A stretch of 64,000 nt of DNA from Streptosporangium carneum. Lineage in GTDB: Bacteria; Actinomycetota; Actinomycetes; Streptosporangiales; Streptosporangiaceae. Positions 1 through 8,317 of this stretch are shown here, piece after piece. The notes under the pieces were generated by a model, which had not been told where the DNA came from, made no database searches, and was given only the letters and a program-made list of their open reading frames with translations. Numbering within the stretch: the stretch's first letter is position 1; the number at the start of each line of letters is the position of its first letter. Made by a program: the position numbers and the translations under genes. The DNA is taken from positions 459,638 to 523,637 of the forward strand of contig NZ_BSEV01000001.1 in the NCBI RefSeq assembly GCF_027922005.1. Direction: 5' to 3'.

Positions 1-2
1 GT

Positions 3-998
3 CAGCGGGTGCTCGTCGTCGGCAAGGGGAACTCCGCGTTCGAGACCGCCAGCGCGATCCTCGGCCACGCGGCGATGGTCCACCTGGCCAGCCGCAGGCC
101 GCTCCGCCTGGCGTGGAACACCAAGCATCCCGGCGACGTGCGGGGGCAGTACGGCGCGATCCTGGACAGCTACCAGTTCAAGACGCTGCACTCGGTGCTC
201 GACTGCACCATCGACGACATCCGTCCCGTGGGAGACCGCTTCGAGGTCCGCATCACCTACACGCACGCGGACGGCGAGCAGGCGGTCCTCGAGTACGACT
301 CGGTGCTGCGGTGCACCGGCTTCCGGATGGACACCTCGATCTTCGACCCGGCGTGCCGCCCCGAGATGGTCCGCGACGAGAAGATGCCGGCGCTCCGCCC
401 CGACTGGCAGTCGGCCAACGTGGACGGCCTCTACTTCGCGGGAACCATCGCCCAGGACCGCGACTTCAAACGGGCGTCCTCGCCCTTCATTGACGGGTTC
501 CGCTACAACCTGCGCACGCTCACCGCCCTGTTGCGCGAACGCTACGACGAGGTTCCGCTGGGCTACGACATGGTGCCCGCCGACCCGCAGAAGCTGACGT
601 CGCTGGTGCTGGACCGGGTGAACTGGAGCTCCGCGCTGTGGACCCAGTTCGAGTACCTGTGCGACGTGCTGGTGCTCGACGAGGCGACCGGGCAGATGCG
701 GCACTACACGGACCTTCCCGAGGACTACGCGGTCTCCCGGTTCAAGGACGCGTCGCACTACTACACGGTCACGTTGCGCTGGGGCCGCGACGACTACGGC
801 GACGTCTTCGCCATCGAGCGGCACCCCGAGCCGGGCAGGGCGCGGGAGAGCGCCTTCATCCACCCTGTCATCAGGCGCTACCGGGGCACGGAACTCCTCG
901 CCGAACAGCACCTGCTGGAGGACCTGCTCGCCGAATGGCGCCGCCAGGACCGGCACGTCGAGCCCCTGCTGGCCTTCTTCAGCGAGGACCTGGCGTAG
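3..998 (+). CDS. FOXRED2-like FAD/NAD(P)-dependent oxidoreductase (5' end outside window)
   Basis: The reading frame is open from the window edge, so the N-terminal FAD-binding half is missing. What remains begins with a second Rossmann motif (VVGKGNSAFETA) followed by HLASRRPLRLAW, a GD-R-LD-YQ-K-L series and FIDGFRYNLR. These match, from memory, the C-terminal two thirds of the animal ER flavoprotein FOXRED2/ERFAD, which has bacterial relatives. The C-terminal part (HPVIRRYRG, LLAEWRR) also aligns with that family rather than with classical N-hydroxylases. The likely role is FAD- and NAD(P)H-dependent oxidation or reduction of a small molecule; the substrate is unknown. It faces the nitroreductase gene tail to tail with only 6 bp between the stops. 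The family call is fairly sure and the function is not. Confidence 0.7.
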   Translation, partial: QRVLVVGKGNSAFETASAILGHAAMVHLASRRPLRLAWNTKHPGDVRGQYGAILDSYQFKTLHSVLDCTIDDIRPVGDRFEVRITYTHADGEQAVLEYDSVLRCTGFRMDTSIFDPACRPEMVRDEKMPALRPDWQSANVDGLYFAGTIAQDRDFKRASSPFIDGFRYNLRTLTALLRERYDEVPLGYDMVPADPQKLTSLVLDRVNWSSALWTQFEYLCDVLVLDEATGQMRHYTDLPEDYAVSRFKDASHYYTVTLRWGRDDYGDVFAIERHPEPGRARESAFIHPVIRRYRGTELLAEQHLLEDLLAEWRRQDRHVEPLLAFFSEDLA

Positions 999-1004
999 AC
1001 CCTC

Positions 1005-1667
1005 TCAGCACCGGACCATCACCTCGCTGAGCGGTTTGCGGGACAGGTCGGGCACGCGGGCGTCCGCGGCCGGGTAACCCACCGGCATCACCAGGTACGG
1101 CCGCTCCTCGGGGGGCCGCTCGCACACCTCGTTGAGGAAGCGCATCGGGACCGGCGTGTGGGTCAGCGTGGCCAGACCGGCGTGATGCAGCGCCGCGATC
1201 AGCAGGCCGACCGCGATGCCCACGGACTCCTTGACGTAGTAGGGCTTGGGACTGCGCGGTCCCTGGTGCACCTCGAACACGACGATCACCACGGGGGCGG
1301 TCTCCAGGAACGGCTTGTGCCAGTCGGTGCCGATCGGGGCGATCGTGTCGAGCCACTCGGCAGGGGCGCGGCGGGAGTAGAACTCCCGCTCCTCGGCCTC
1401 CGCGGCCTCGCGCAGCCGCCGTTTGCGGGCCGGGCTCGTCACGACGGCGAACCGCCACGGTTGCAGGTTGGCGCCGCTCGGCGCGCTCGCCGCAGCCCTG
1501 ACGGCCGCCTCTATCACCGCTTCCGGCACCGGGTCGGGCGAGAACTCCCGCACCGACCTGCGGGTCGTCATCAGGTCCGCGAACGCCCCCGCGTCGCGGG
1601 TCATGTCCGCGGGGCGCATTCTGCGGGCGTTCAGGGGAATCGTCGGGTGCTGCGCGGTCTCGGTCAA
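1005..1667 (-). CDS. nitroreductase-family flavoprotein, iodotyrosine-deiodinase-like
   Basis: FMN-dependent reductase of about 220 residues. RRSVREF (residues 36-42) is the FMN phosphate-binding start of the fold. APSGANLQPW, YYVKESVGIA, AALHHAGLATLTHTP, MPVGYP and VPDL-RKPL follow in the order seen in iodotyrosine deiodinase (IYD), a closer match than to NfsA/NfsB types. I chose the TTG at 1667 because GGGAGG sits 7 nt upstream; the ATG at 1619 lacks a ribosome site. It lies 71 bp downstream of the carboxylate-amine ligase on the same strand and is probably the last gene of a three-gene transcript. It could perform reductive dehalogenation or reduce an activated alkene or nitro group; the substrate is unknown. 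Confidence 0.75.
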   Translation of the reverse strand: MTETAQHPTIPLNARRMRPADMTRDAGAFADLMTTRRSVREFSPDPVPEAVIEAAVRAAASAPSGANLQPWRFAVVTSPARKRRLREAAEAEEREFYSRRAPAEWLDTIAPIGTDWHKPFLETAPVVIVVFEVHQGPRSPKPYYVKESVGIAVGLLIAALHHAGLATLTHTPVPMRFLNEVCERPPEERPYLVMPVGYPAADARVPDLSRKPLSEVMVRC

Positions 1668-1738
1668 CGAAACGCCTCCCAGTCCATGCGGCGTCTTCCC
1701 AGGACTCCCAGGATGACCCGCGGGCGGCGGCGATGTCC

Positions 1739-2989
1739 TTACGGTGGCGTGCTCTCTTCGCGGCGCGGTCCGTTCCCCGCGAACCTCCGCCACGTCGGCG
1801 TGTTCTCCCCGGGACGGGAGGCGGACACCGCGGAGGCGAGGGGCGGCGTGGAGGCGAGGGGCGGCGCCGTGCGCGCGACGAGGTGGTCCACGACGCCGGC
1901 GAGCCCGCCGCTCCCCGTGGCGGCCCGCCGCTGCCGCGTCGCCCCGTCCCCGCCCTCGACGAGACGTCGCAGCCAGTCGGTGACGAGCTCGAGGTCGCCG
2001 TGCTCCTCCAGCGTCGGAGCGGCGAGACGGAGCAGGCGCCGGGCGAGCTCGGCCGCGGGCACCGCCTCTCCCGTGCGCACGTCGACGCCGTGCCCGCCCA
2101 GCCCGTCGCGGGCGGCCCGCCAGTAGGCGATCCGCATCAGCTCGGCCGAGACGACCGGGCCGGGGTCGCCCCGGTCGACGGCCGCCAGCGCGGCGACCAC
2201 CAGGCCGCGGACCAGTGCGGCGACCAGCGCCGACTCCTCGGCGGTGATCGGCACGTCGGACACCCGGATCTCCAGCGTCGGCTGGTGCGCGGACGGCCGG
2301 ATGTCCCAGAAGACGGTGCCCACGTCGACCAGCGCGCCGGTCTCCTGGAGGGTCGCGACGAACTCGTCGTAGTGGGCCGCCGAGGTGAAGTACGGCGGCG
2401 GCCCGGCCACCGGCCAGCGGTTCCACACGAGGGTTCGCCAGCTGGCGTATCCGGTGTCCCGTTCGGCCCAGTACGGAGAGTTCGCCGCGAGCGCGATCAG
2501 AACGGGCAGGTGGGGACGGAGGTGGTTGCTCACCAGCACCGCCCGCTCCCGCTCCGGCAGCTCGACGTGCACGTGCAGCGCGCAGATGCTCAGCTCGTCG
2601 TGCAGCCCCCTGAAGGTCGCCGTGCCGAGGTCCTGCCGGGGACCCTCGGTGATCGGCGAGGGGATCACGTTCCCCAGCACGGGTGTGCCGCTGGCGATGA
2701 TCCGCAGCCCCTCGGCCGAGGCCGCGGCGGCGAGCGCCACGCGGGCCTCGGCGAGCTGCCCGTGCAGTTCCGCGACCGTGTGACAGGGCTCGGTCCGCGT
2801 CTCCAGCTGGAGCTTGGTGATCTCTCCGCACACCCGCGTGCCGAGCCGCTCGCCCGCGCGGCGTAGCACCGCCTCCGCCCTGGGCACCGCGGACCTGGTC
2901 ACCTGGTCCACGACCAGGAACTCCTCCTCGACCCCGAACCGCGGGCCCGCCGCGCCCTGCCCGTCAAGCCGTGAACCGTCGCTGTTCAT
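1739..2989 (-). CDS. carboxylate-amine ligase, glutamate-cysteine ligase type 2 (GCS2/YbdK) family
   Basis: ATP-dependent ligase of 416 residues that joins the gamma-carboxylate of glutamate (or a similar acid) to an amine. GVEEEF at residues 19-24 is the diagnostic start of the GCS2 fold; CGEITKLQLETRTEP, LHVHVEL, the WNRWP stretch and the histidine-rich core follow in family order. The last roughly 50 residues are low-complexity (repeated PPLAS) and probably disordered. ATG 2989 is preferred; an in-frame TTG at 3019 has no ribosome site. It sits between an M20 peptidase (94 bp upstream) and the nitroreductase, which suggests an amine conjugation/deconjugation role rather than bulk glutathione or mycothiol synthesis. 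That role is inference. Confidence 0.8.
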   Translation of the reverse strand: MNSDGSRLDGQGAAGPRFGVEEEFLVVDQVTRSAVPRAEAVLRRAGERLGTRVCGEITKLQLETRTEPCHTVAELHGQLAEARVALAAAASAEGLRIIASGTPVLGNVIPSPITEGPRQDLGTATFRGLHDELSICALHVHVELPERERAVLVSNHLRPHLPVLIALAANSPYWAERDTGYASWRTLVWNRWPVAGPPPYFTSAAHYDEFVATLQETGALVDVGTVFWDIRPSAHQPTLEIRVSDVPITAEESALVAALVRGLVVAALAAVDRGDPGPVVSAELMRIAYWRAARDGLGGHGVDVRTGEAVPAAELARRLLRLAAPTLEEHGDLELVTDWLRRLVEGGDGATRQRRAATGSGGLAGVVDHLVARTAPPLASTPPLASAVSASRPGENTPTWRRFAGNGPRREESTPP

Positions 2990-3083
2990 ACCTGCGCTCG
3001 CCTTCGCGGTAAACCCCAACGGCCGCTGAAGCGCGGCTGATCACAGCGTATTGGGGGACACCGCGCCAGGTGCGACTATTCGG

Positions 3084-4214
3084 TCAAGACGGTGCCGCCA
3101 GCACTCGCTCGACGAGGGCGGCCAGCAGCGCGGCCCGGTCCGGCATCGCCCGCACGTCGACGTACTCGCCGCGTGCGTGCGCTCCGCCCCCGACGGCGCC
3201 GAGCCCGTCCAGGGTCGGCACGCCGAGCGCGCCGGTGAAGTTGCCGTCGGAGGCGCCGGGCGCGTGCGCGCCGTCAGGCGGCGGCAGGCCGATGTCCTTC
3301 GCCGCCGCCTGCGCCATCGCCAGCAGCGGCAGCGCCGCCTCGGGCGTCAGCGGGTACCGGTTGATCCCGCCGTCGACGGACAGCGTGGCCTCGGCGAGGC
3401 ACGGGGACAGCTTGCGGATCCTCTGGTCCACCCGGTCCAGCTCCTCCCGCGACCACGCGCGGACGTCGACGGACAGGACCGCGGTCTCCGGCACCGTGTT
3501 CGTCGTGGTGCCGCTCGTGAGCAGCGTGGGGGTCACACTCGTCCCCTCGGAGGCGGACGCCAGTGCCTGCAGGGTGAGGATCTGGTGGGCGACCTCCACG
3601 GTGGCGTTGACTCCCCGCTGCGGCTCGACACCGGCGTGGGCGGCCCTGCCGTGGACCGTGAACCGGTAGACGGACCCGCCCTTGCGCGCGACCTTCAGCT
3701 CTCCCGTGGGGGTGCTCGCCTCGCAGACCAGCACCGCCCCCGAACGCAGGGCCTCGCGCTCGATCAGGGAGCGCGAGGTGACCGAGCCGCTCTCCTCGTC
3801 GCAGGTGAGCAGCACCCCGACCCGGGAGGTGTCGGCCATCAGGGCCAGCGCGGCGAACATCTGCACGATGCCCGCCTTCATGTCGCACACCCCCGGCCCC
3901 GTCGCGGTCCCGCCGGTGACGGTGAACGGCCACTGCTGGATCGTGCCCGCGGGCCACACCGTGTCGAAGTGGCCCAGCAACAGCACCCGCTGCTCCGGAG
4001 CGGCCCACAGCAGGTGGGGCAGACCGTCCCTGACGACCCGCCGCGCCGGCCTGCCGAGCACGCTCTCCCCCCAGCTCGCCACCAGGTCGGCGCAGGCCGT
4101 CAGGTGGCCTGTCGAGCCGGGGGGCGACTCGCACGAGACCAGCTCTCCCAGCCGGTCCACCATCTTCGCGGCGTCTTCGTGCGCCGCCCATCGCATGGCG
4201 CTCAGTTGCTTCAT
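3084..4214 (-). CDS. M20-family metallopeptidase (glutamate carboxypeptidase-like)
   Basis: Zinc amidohydrolase of 376 residues related to carboxypeptidase G2/ArgE/DapE. The metal ligands are visible: H82 and D84 in LLLGHFDTVWP, the bridging D111 in GPGVCDMKAG, the catalytic/ligand pair E140-E141 in TCDEESGS, and a C-terminal H in GGGAHARGEY. The lid/dimer segment VHGRAAHAGVEP is also canonical. No signal peptide is seen, so it is cytosolic. ATG 4214 follows GAAGGAG by 5 nt. It heads the minus-strand set with the GCS2-type ligase and could remove a glutamyl group that the ligase installs (inference). A perfect 19-bp inverted repeat lies 88 bp upstream. Confidence 0.85.
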   Translation of the reverse strand: MKQLSAMRWAAHEDAAKMVDRLGELVSCESPPGSTGHLTACADLVASWGESVLGRPARRVVRDGLPHLLWAAPEQRVLLLGHFDTVWPAGTIQQWPFTVTGGTATGPGVCDMKAGIVQMFAALALMADTSRVGVLLTCDEESGSVTSRSLIEREALRSGAVLVCEASTPTGELKVARKGGSVYRFTVHGRAAHAGVEPQRGVNATVEVAHQILTLQALASASEGTSVTPTLLTSGTTTNTVPETAVLSVDVRAWSREELDRVDQRIRKLSPCLAEATLSVDGGINRYPLTPEAALPLLAMAQAAAKDIGLPPPDGAHAPGASDGNFTGALGVPTLDGLGAVGGGAHARGEYVDVRAMPDRAALLAALVERVLAAPS

Positions 4215-4301
4215 CGGGCTCCTTCGGCGTGGACGCCCTCCGGCCGGGTGACGGGTGCCGGGGGCCTGGGAAACGCGGAGCGACGCCGTACTCCCACCGG
4301 T

Positions 4302-4347
4302 GCGCGTCCCGTGGACCCTCGCCGTGACGAGGGTCCACGGGACGCGC
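4302..4347. promoter_or_regulatory. perfect 19-bp inverted repeat upstream of the M20 gene
   Basis: Arms gcgcgtcccgtggaccctc (4302-4320) and its exact complement (4329-4347) flank an 8-nt loop. No gene ends here, so it is not an obvious terminator: the M20 gene starts leftwards at 4214 and the MFS gene starts rightwards at 4646. It may be an operator, an RNA hairpin in the M20 leader, or a mobile-element relic. Which of these cannot be told. Confidence 0.6.
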
Positions 4348-4487
4348 CTGGAGTTCGGCGTAGTGCTGGAAGTGCCTTGAAAAGATGCCAATTCGCTAAG
4401 TGTCGGAGATTTCATCCTTTGAGGCTTCTTCCGCGTTGCCCATCTCGCGCCCGTCGGTTCGGCGCGGGCGTGAACCGCACGGCGGCG

Positions 4488-4538
4488 GCACAGACGACGG
4501 GCACAGACGACGGGCACAGACGACGGGCACAGACGCGG
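4488..4538. repeat. 13-bp tandem repeat, about 3.9 copies
   Basis: gcacagacgacgg occurs three times head to tail from 4488 to 4526, followed by a shortened fourth copy to 4538. It lies in the divergent region between the M20 and MFS genes and about 110 bp before the MFS start, where copy number could vary by slippage. Confidence 0.8.
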
Positions 4539-4645
4539 TGAGTGCGGGCGCGGGCACGGGGCGAGAAATTCATGCGACATACGACCGAGAAACCGAGAAG
4601 ATGGGTTCTCTTTGTGCTTTGTGTCGTTTTTGAAGGAGCCAGCAA

Positions 4646-5908
4646 GTGCACAGCTACCGGCGCGATCTCGACATGCTCCGGCACCGGGGGTTCGCCTTGC
4701 TGCTCACCGCCAGGACCATCTCGACGCTGGGCGCCTCGTTCGCCCCGGTGGCCCTCGCCTTCGGCGTCCTGGCGCTGCCCGGGGCGACGGCCAGGACGCT
4801 CTCGGTCGTCCTCACCGCCGAGGCGCTGCCGATGGTGGTGTTCATGCTCGTCGGCGGAGTGATCGCGGACAGGCTGCCCCGCCATCGGGTGATGATGGCG
4901 GGCGAGACGCTCAACGCGGCGGCCTTCTTCTGCCTCGCCGCGATGATGCTCACCGGTTGGACCCCGCTCCCCGCGATGGTCGTCGCGGCGGCGCTCAGCG
5001 GTGTCGCGATGGCGGTCCTCTTCCCCGCCCTGACCGGCATCATCCCCGACGTCGTCCCCGCGGACCGGCTGCAGACCGCCAACGCCCTGCTGGGACTGGG
5101 CACGAACATCTCGCGCGTCGCCGGGCTCGTCCTGGGCGGAGGCACGGTCGTCCTGCTCGGCGCGGGCTGGGCGCTGGTCGTGAGCGGCATGATGTTCGCC
5201 GTGGCGGCCGTGCTCGTGGCCGCGCTGCGCCTGCTTCCCGCGGAGCCCTCCGAGGCCGGGGAGTACGTCAAGGGCAACTCGGTGCTCGCCGACCTGCGCG
5301 ACGGGTGGCGCGAGTTCATCTCCAGGCAGTGGCTGTGGGTCGTGGTCGCGCAGTTCTCCATGATGATCCTGGCCGTGCAGGCCGCGCACGGCGTGCTCGG
5401 GCCGCTGGTGGCCAAGGAGCATCTGGGCGGGGCGCCCGCCTGGGCGGCCGTCCTGGCGGGCGAGGCGGTCGGCATGATCGCCGGTGTCTTCGTCACGCTT
5501 CGGCTGCGGCCCCGCCGCCCCATCCTGGTCGCCACGCTTCTCACGCTGCCCACGGCGCTGCCGTACCTTCTGCTCGGGGTGGGGGCTCCGTTGTGGACGA
5601 TCGTCATCGGGGCCGTCGTGATGGGCGTCTGCTTCGACATCTTCGGGGTGCTGTGGAACACCACGATGCAGCGGGAGATCCCGGCGGAGTCGCTGTCGCG
5701 GGTCAGCTCGTACGACGCCCTCGGGTCCCTGATGTTCGGTCCCATCGGCCTGATGCTGGCCGGACCGGCGGCGATCCTGGTCGGTCCGAGACCCGCGCTG
5801 CTGGGATGCGCCGCGATCGTCCTGCTGGCCTCGCTGGCCGCGCTGCTGTCGCCCGGGGTGCGGAACCTGCGGGCCCCCGACCCCGTGGAGGAGGTCGCGG
5901 CGCACTGA
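4646..5908 (+). CDS. MFS transporter
   Basis: Integral membrane protein of 420 residues with about 12 hydrophobic segments in two halves. The loop after the second helix reads GGVIADRLPRHRVM, the usual MFS motif A position, and HRVMMAGETLNA resembles the DHA3/enterobactin-exporter-like branch. It probably exports a small hydrophobic or conjugated compound by proton antiport. GTG 4646 is chosen because GAAGGAG lies 7 nt upstream. It stands at the head of the plus-strand set before the diiron protein and may export the product of the neighbouring enzymes; that link is inference. Confidence 0.8.
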   Translation: MHSYRRDLDMLRHRGFALLLTARTISTLGASFAPVALAFGVLALPGATARTLSVVLTAEALPMVVFMLVGGVIADRLPRHRVMMAGETLNAAAFFCLAAMMLTGWTPLPAMVVAAALSGVAMAVLFPALTGIIPDVVPADRLQTANALLGLGTNISRVAGLVLGGGTVVLLGAGWALVVSGMMFAVAAVLVAALRLLPAEPSEAGEYVKGNSVLADLRDGWREFISRQWLWVVVAQFSMMILAVQAAHGVLGPLVAKEHLGGAPAWAAVLAGEAVGMIAGVFVTLRLRPRRPILVATLLTLPTALPYLLLGVGAPLWTIVIGAVVMGVCFDIFGVLWNTTMQREIPAESLSRVSSYDALGSLMFGPIGLMLAGPAAILVGPRPALLGCAAIVLLASLAALLSPGVRNLRAPDPVEEVAAH

Positions 5909-5947
5909 GCGTCCTGGCCGCGCCGAGCGTCATGGGCGGGCTGGGGT

Positions 5948-5989
5948 GTGGCGCGCCGGGGACGCGCGGGGGCACTCGGGGCGCGCCAC
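5948..5989 (+). terminator. GC-rich inverted repeat after the MFS gene
   Basis: GTGGCGCGCC (5948-5957) is repeated as its exact complement at 5980-5989 with a 22-nt spacer, about 40 bp after the MFS stop. There is no T-run, as is common in actinomycetes. It is a plausible transcription end before the diiron-protein gene. Confidence 0.4.
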
Positions 5990-6133
5990 GGAGGTGATCA
6001 CGGCGGGCGGAGGCAGGTCTGTTCTGTCGGTTTTCTTCCCCCTTGCTGTGCTGTCCTTCCGTCGTTGACACCCCCTGGGGCACGTGAAACCGTACGGGCG
6101 CCGTACGTCCGCGTGCCCATGGAGGCGGTCATC

Positions 6134-7243
6134 GTGTCGACTCACCAGCTCTACACCTCCGCTGTCAACGAGCCCGTCTGGGACGTCCCGATGTCGGGTG
6201 ACGCCCGTTTCGCCTGGGAGTACGACGAAAACAGGGAGAAGCTGCTGGCCCTGTACCAGAAGGGCAAGGACAAACAGTGGGACTCGGTCAAACGCATCGA
6301 CTGGGACCTGGAGGTCGACCCCTACGACGCGCTCGGCCTCCCCGACCGGTCACTGGCCGTCTACGGCACCAGGCACTGGGAGAGGATGAGCGACCGGCAG
6401 CGCAGGGAGGTGCGCCGTCACTACGCGTCCTGGCAGTTCTCCCAGTTCCTGCACGGTGAGCAGGGAGCGATGGTCACCGGGGCCAGGATCGTCGAGACCG
6501 TGCCCGACATGGACGCCAAGCTCTATTCGGCGACCCAGACCATGGACGAGGCCCGGCACGTCGAGATCTTCTCCCGGTTCCTGCACGAGAAGATCGGGAT
6601 GATCTATCCGATCAACGGCAAGCTGCAGGGCCTGCTCGGCGAGACGCTCACGGACTCGCGCTGGGACATGCCCTACCTCGGGATGCAGGTCCTCATCGAG
6701 GGGCTCGCGCTGGCCGCCTTCGGCGTCATCCGCGACGCCAGCACCAGGCCGCTGCCCAAGCAGATCCTGGCCTACGTCATGCAGGACGAGGCGCGGCACG
6801 TCGCCTTCGGCCGTCTGGCACTGCGCGACTACTACGGTCAGCTGTCGTCGGCCGAGCTGCGCGAGCGCGAGGACTTCGTCATCGAGGGCTGCTACCTGAT
6901 GCGCGACCGTCTCCGCGGGGTCGAGATCTGGGAGAACTTCGGGATCGGCCGTGACGAGGCCATGGAGATGCTCAAGGACTCGCCGTACATCAGGATGTTC
7001 CAGAGCCTGCTGTTCAGCCGCATCGTCCCGTGCGTCAAGGACATCGGCCTGTGGAGCGACCGCATCCGTCAGGCCTACGACGACATGGGCGTGCTGGAGA
7101 TGTCCAAGGGTGACCTCGACGCCCTCATGAGGCAGGACGAGGAGATCGCGGACCGGATCGACAGCGAGCGCTTCGCCGCCGAGGAGACGGAACGCCGTCA
7201 GGAGGTCGACGCGGTGATCGCCGAGGCGGCGGCCTCGTCCTGA
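6134..7243 (+). CDS. ferritin-like diiron oxygenase-type protein
   Basis: Soluble 369-residue protein with a complete duplicated diiron signature. E109 is followed 30 residues later by E139-A-R-H142, and E189 by E219-A-R-H222, giving EX29EXXH twice. That is the four-helix carboxylate-bridged diiron site of ribonucleotide-reductase-R2, acyl-ACP-desaturase and AurF-type proteins. GTG 6134 is chosen for GGAGG 8 nt upstream; the in-frame ATG 6119 has none. The likely activity is O2-dependent oxygenation, N-oxygenation or desaturation of a bound substrate, which cannot be specified. The flavoprotein, nitroreductase and exporter nearby fit a tailoring-enzyme setting. Confidence 0.75.
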   Translation: MSTHQLYTSAVNEPVWDVPMSGDARFAWEYDENREKLLALYQKGKDKQWDSVKRIDWDLEVDPYDALGLPDRSLAVYGTRHWERMSDRQRREVRRHYASWQFSQFLHGEQGAMVTGARIVETVPDMDAKLYSATQTMDEARHVEIFSRFLHEKIGMIYPINGKLQGLLGETLTDSRWDMPYLGMQVLIEGLALAAFGVIRDASTRPLPKQILAYVMQDEARHVAFGRLALRDYYGQLSSAELREREDFVIEGCYLMRDRLRGVEIWENFGIGRDEAMEMLKDSPYIRMFQSLLFSRIVPCVKDIGLWSDRIRQAYDDMGVLEMSKGDLDALMRQDEEIADRIDSERFAAEETERRQEVDAVIAEAAASS

Positions 7244-7549
7244 CCCGGTCTCCTCCCACAGGGGCGCGTCCGGCCCGCCGTACTCCGGCACCCCTTGTGC
7301 ATGCCGGTCTTACCAGGCGAAAACCAGTGATGTCTCGCAGGGGGGACCTGGTAGTACTGGGTACGGCTCCGCGCGCCCACGGCGTCTCCGAGCCCCGTGA
7401 GCCCAGGGCCGAGAGGAGAGCAGACGCGTGGACCTGACCGCCGTTTCCGGAGAAGGGCCATGTGAGGGTCCCGCGACCGCCATCGCCACGGTCCCGCGAG
7501 GACGGCACGCCTTGAAGGCCGGCTCCGCGACGTGCGCGGAGGTGACCGC
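7244..7549. other. 306-bp intergenic region without a clear gene
   Basis: No ORF with coding character is seen. Near 7349-7366 an AGTACT-centred imperfect dyad (ctggtagtactggg) lies about 200 bp before the HAD gene and might be regulatory. Nothing stronger is supported. Confidence 0.4.
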
Positions 7550-8242
7550 GTGAGGTTCAGGGACCAGGTGCTCGTCTTCGACGCCGACGACACCCTCTGG
7601 GAGAACAACGTCCTCTTCGAGCGGGTCATCGACGACTTCCTCGACTGGCTGGAGCACCCCACCCTCGACAGGACCGAGATCCGCGCCATCCTCGACGACG
7701 TCGAGGCGGCCAACGCGGCGGCCCACGGGTACGGCAGCAAGGTCTTCCTGCGCAGCCTCGGCGAGTGCCTGGAACGGCTGTACGAAAGGCCCGCGACCGA
7801 GGAGGAACGACGCCGGATCGACGAACTGGTCGTCGCGCTCGTCGAGCACCGCGTCGAGCTGGTCCCCGGCGTCGCCGAGACGCTCGCCGAGCTCGGAACC
7901 AGGCACCGGCTGCTCCTGCTCACCAAGGGCGACCCGGAGGAGCAGCGGCGCAAGCTGGACGCCTCCGACCTCGCGCACCACTTCGGCGACATCCACATCG
8001 TGGCCGAGAAGGACGTCGACGTCTATCTGTGGCTGGCCAGGGAGCACGACCTGACGCCCGCGAACACCTGGATGATCGGAAACTCCCCGAAATCGGACAT
8101 CCTTCCCGCTCGCCAGGCCGGAATGAACGCGGTCTTCATCCCGAACGACAACACCTGGGTGCTCGAACAGACCGAGCTCGACCCTGACGACGAGCGGGTG
8201 CTCCGGCTGCGGACGTTCCCCGAACTCCTCGACCACTTCTGA
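7550..8242 (+). CDS. HAD-superfamily hydrolase
   Basis: Cytosolic phosphatase-like protein of 230 residues. Motif I is D11-A-D13-D-T (FDADDTLW) with the nucleophile D11 and acid D13. Motif II is the T in LLLLTKGD, a lysine lies in VAEKDV (motif III), and GNSPKSDI gives the motif IV acid. A helical cap sits between motifs I and II, as in C1-type HAD enzymes. GTG 7550 follows GGAGG by 7 nt; an upstream in-frame GTG at 7532 is less well placed. The substrate is unknown, probably a phosphorylated metabolite. It is followed by the NUDIX gene. Confidence 0.85.
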   Translation: MRFRDQVLVFDADDTLWENNVLFERVIDDFLDWLEHPTLDRTEIRAILDDVEAANAAAHGYGSKVFLRSLGECLERLYERPATEEERRRIDELVVALVEHRVELVPGVAETLAELGTRHRLLLLTKGDPEEQRRKLDASDLAHHFGDIHIVAEKDVDVYLWLAREHDLTPANTWMIGNSPKSDILPARQAGMNAVFIPNDNTWVLEQTELDPDDERVLRLRTFPELLDHF

Positions 8243-8250
8243 TCCGAGCC

Positions 8251-8298
8251 GTCCCCGCTCCGGCACGTCCCCGCTCCGGCACGTCCCTGCTCCGGCAC
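8251..8298. repeat. 16-bp tandem repeat, three copies
   Basis: gtccccgctccggcac is repeated at 8251-8266 and 8267-8282, and with one change at 8283-8298, directly in front of the NUDIX gene ribosome site. Slippage here would alter the spacing between the HAD and NUDIX genes. Confidence 0.75.
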
Positions 8299-8317
8299 GT
8301 TCGAGAAAGGCCTCTCC

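Noticed and set aside
1005-2831. One 608-residue fused reading frame covering the nitroreductase and more
   Set aside because: Only the last 220 residues have protein-like composition; the upstream part is antisense-frame noise over the GCS2 ligase gene, and a ribosome site precedes TTG 1667.
4412-5905. Long open frames opposite the MFS gene
   Set aside because: Low-complexity Arg/Gly/His-rich translation mirrored from a clear transporter gene; typical shadow frames of high-GC DNA.
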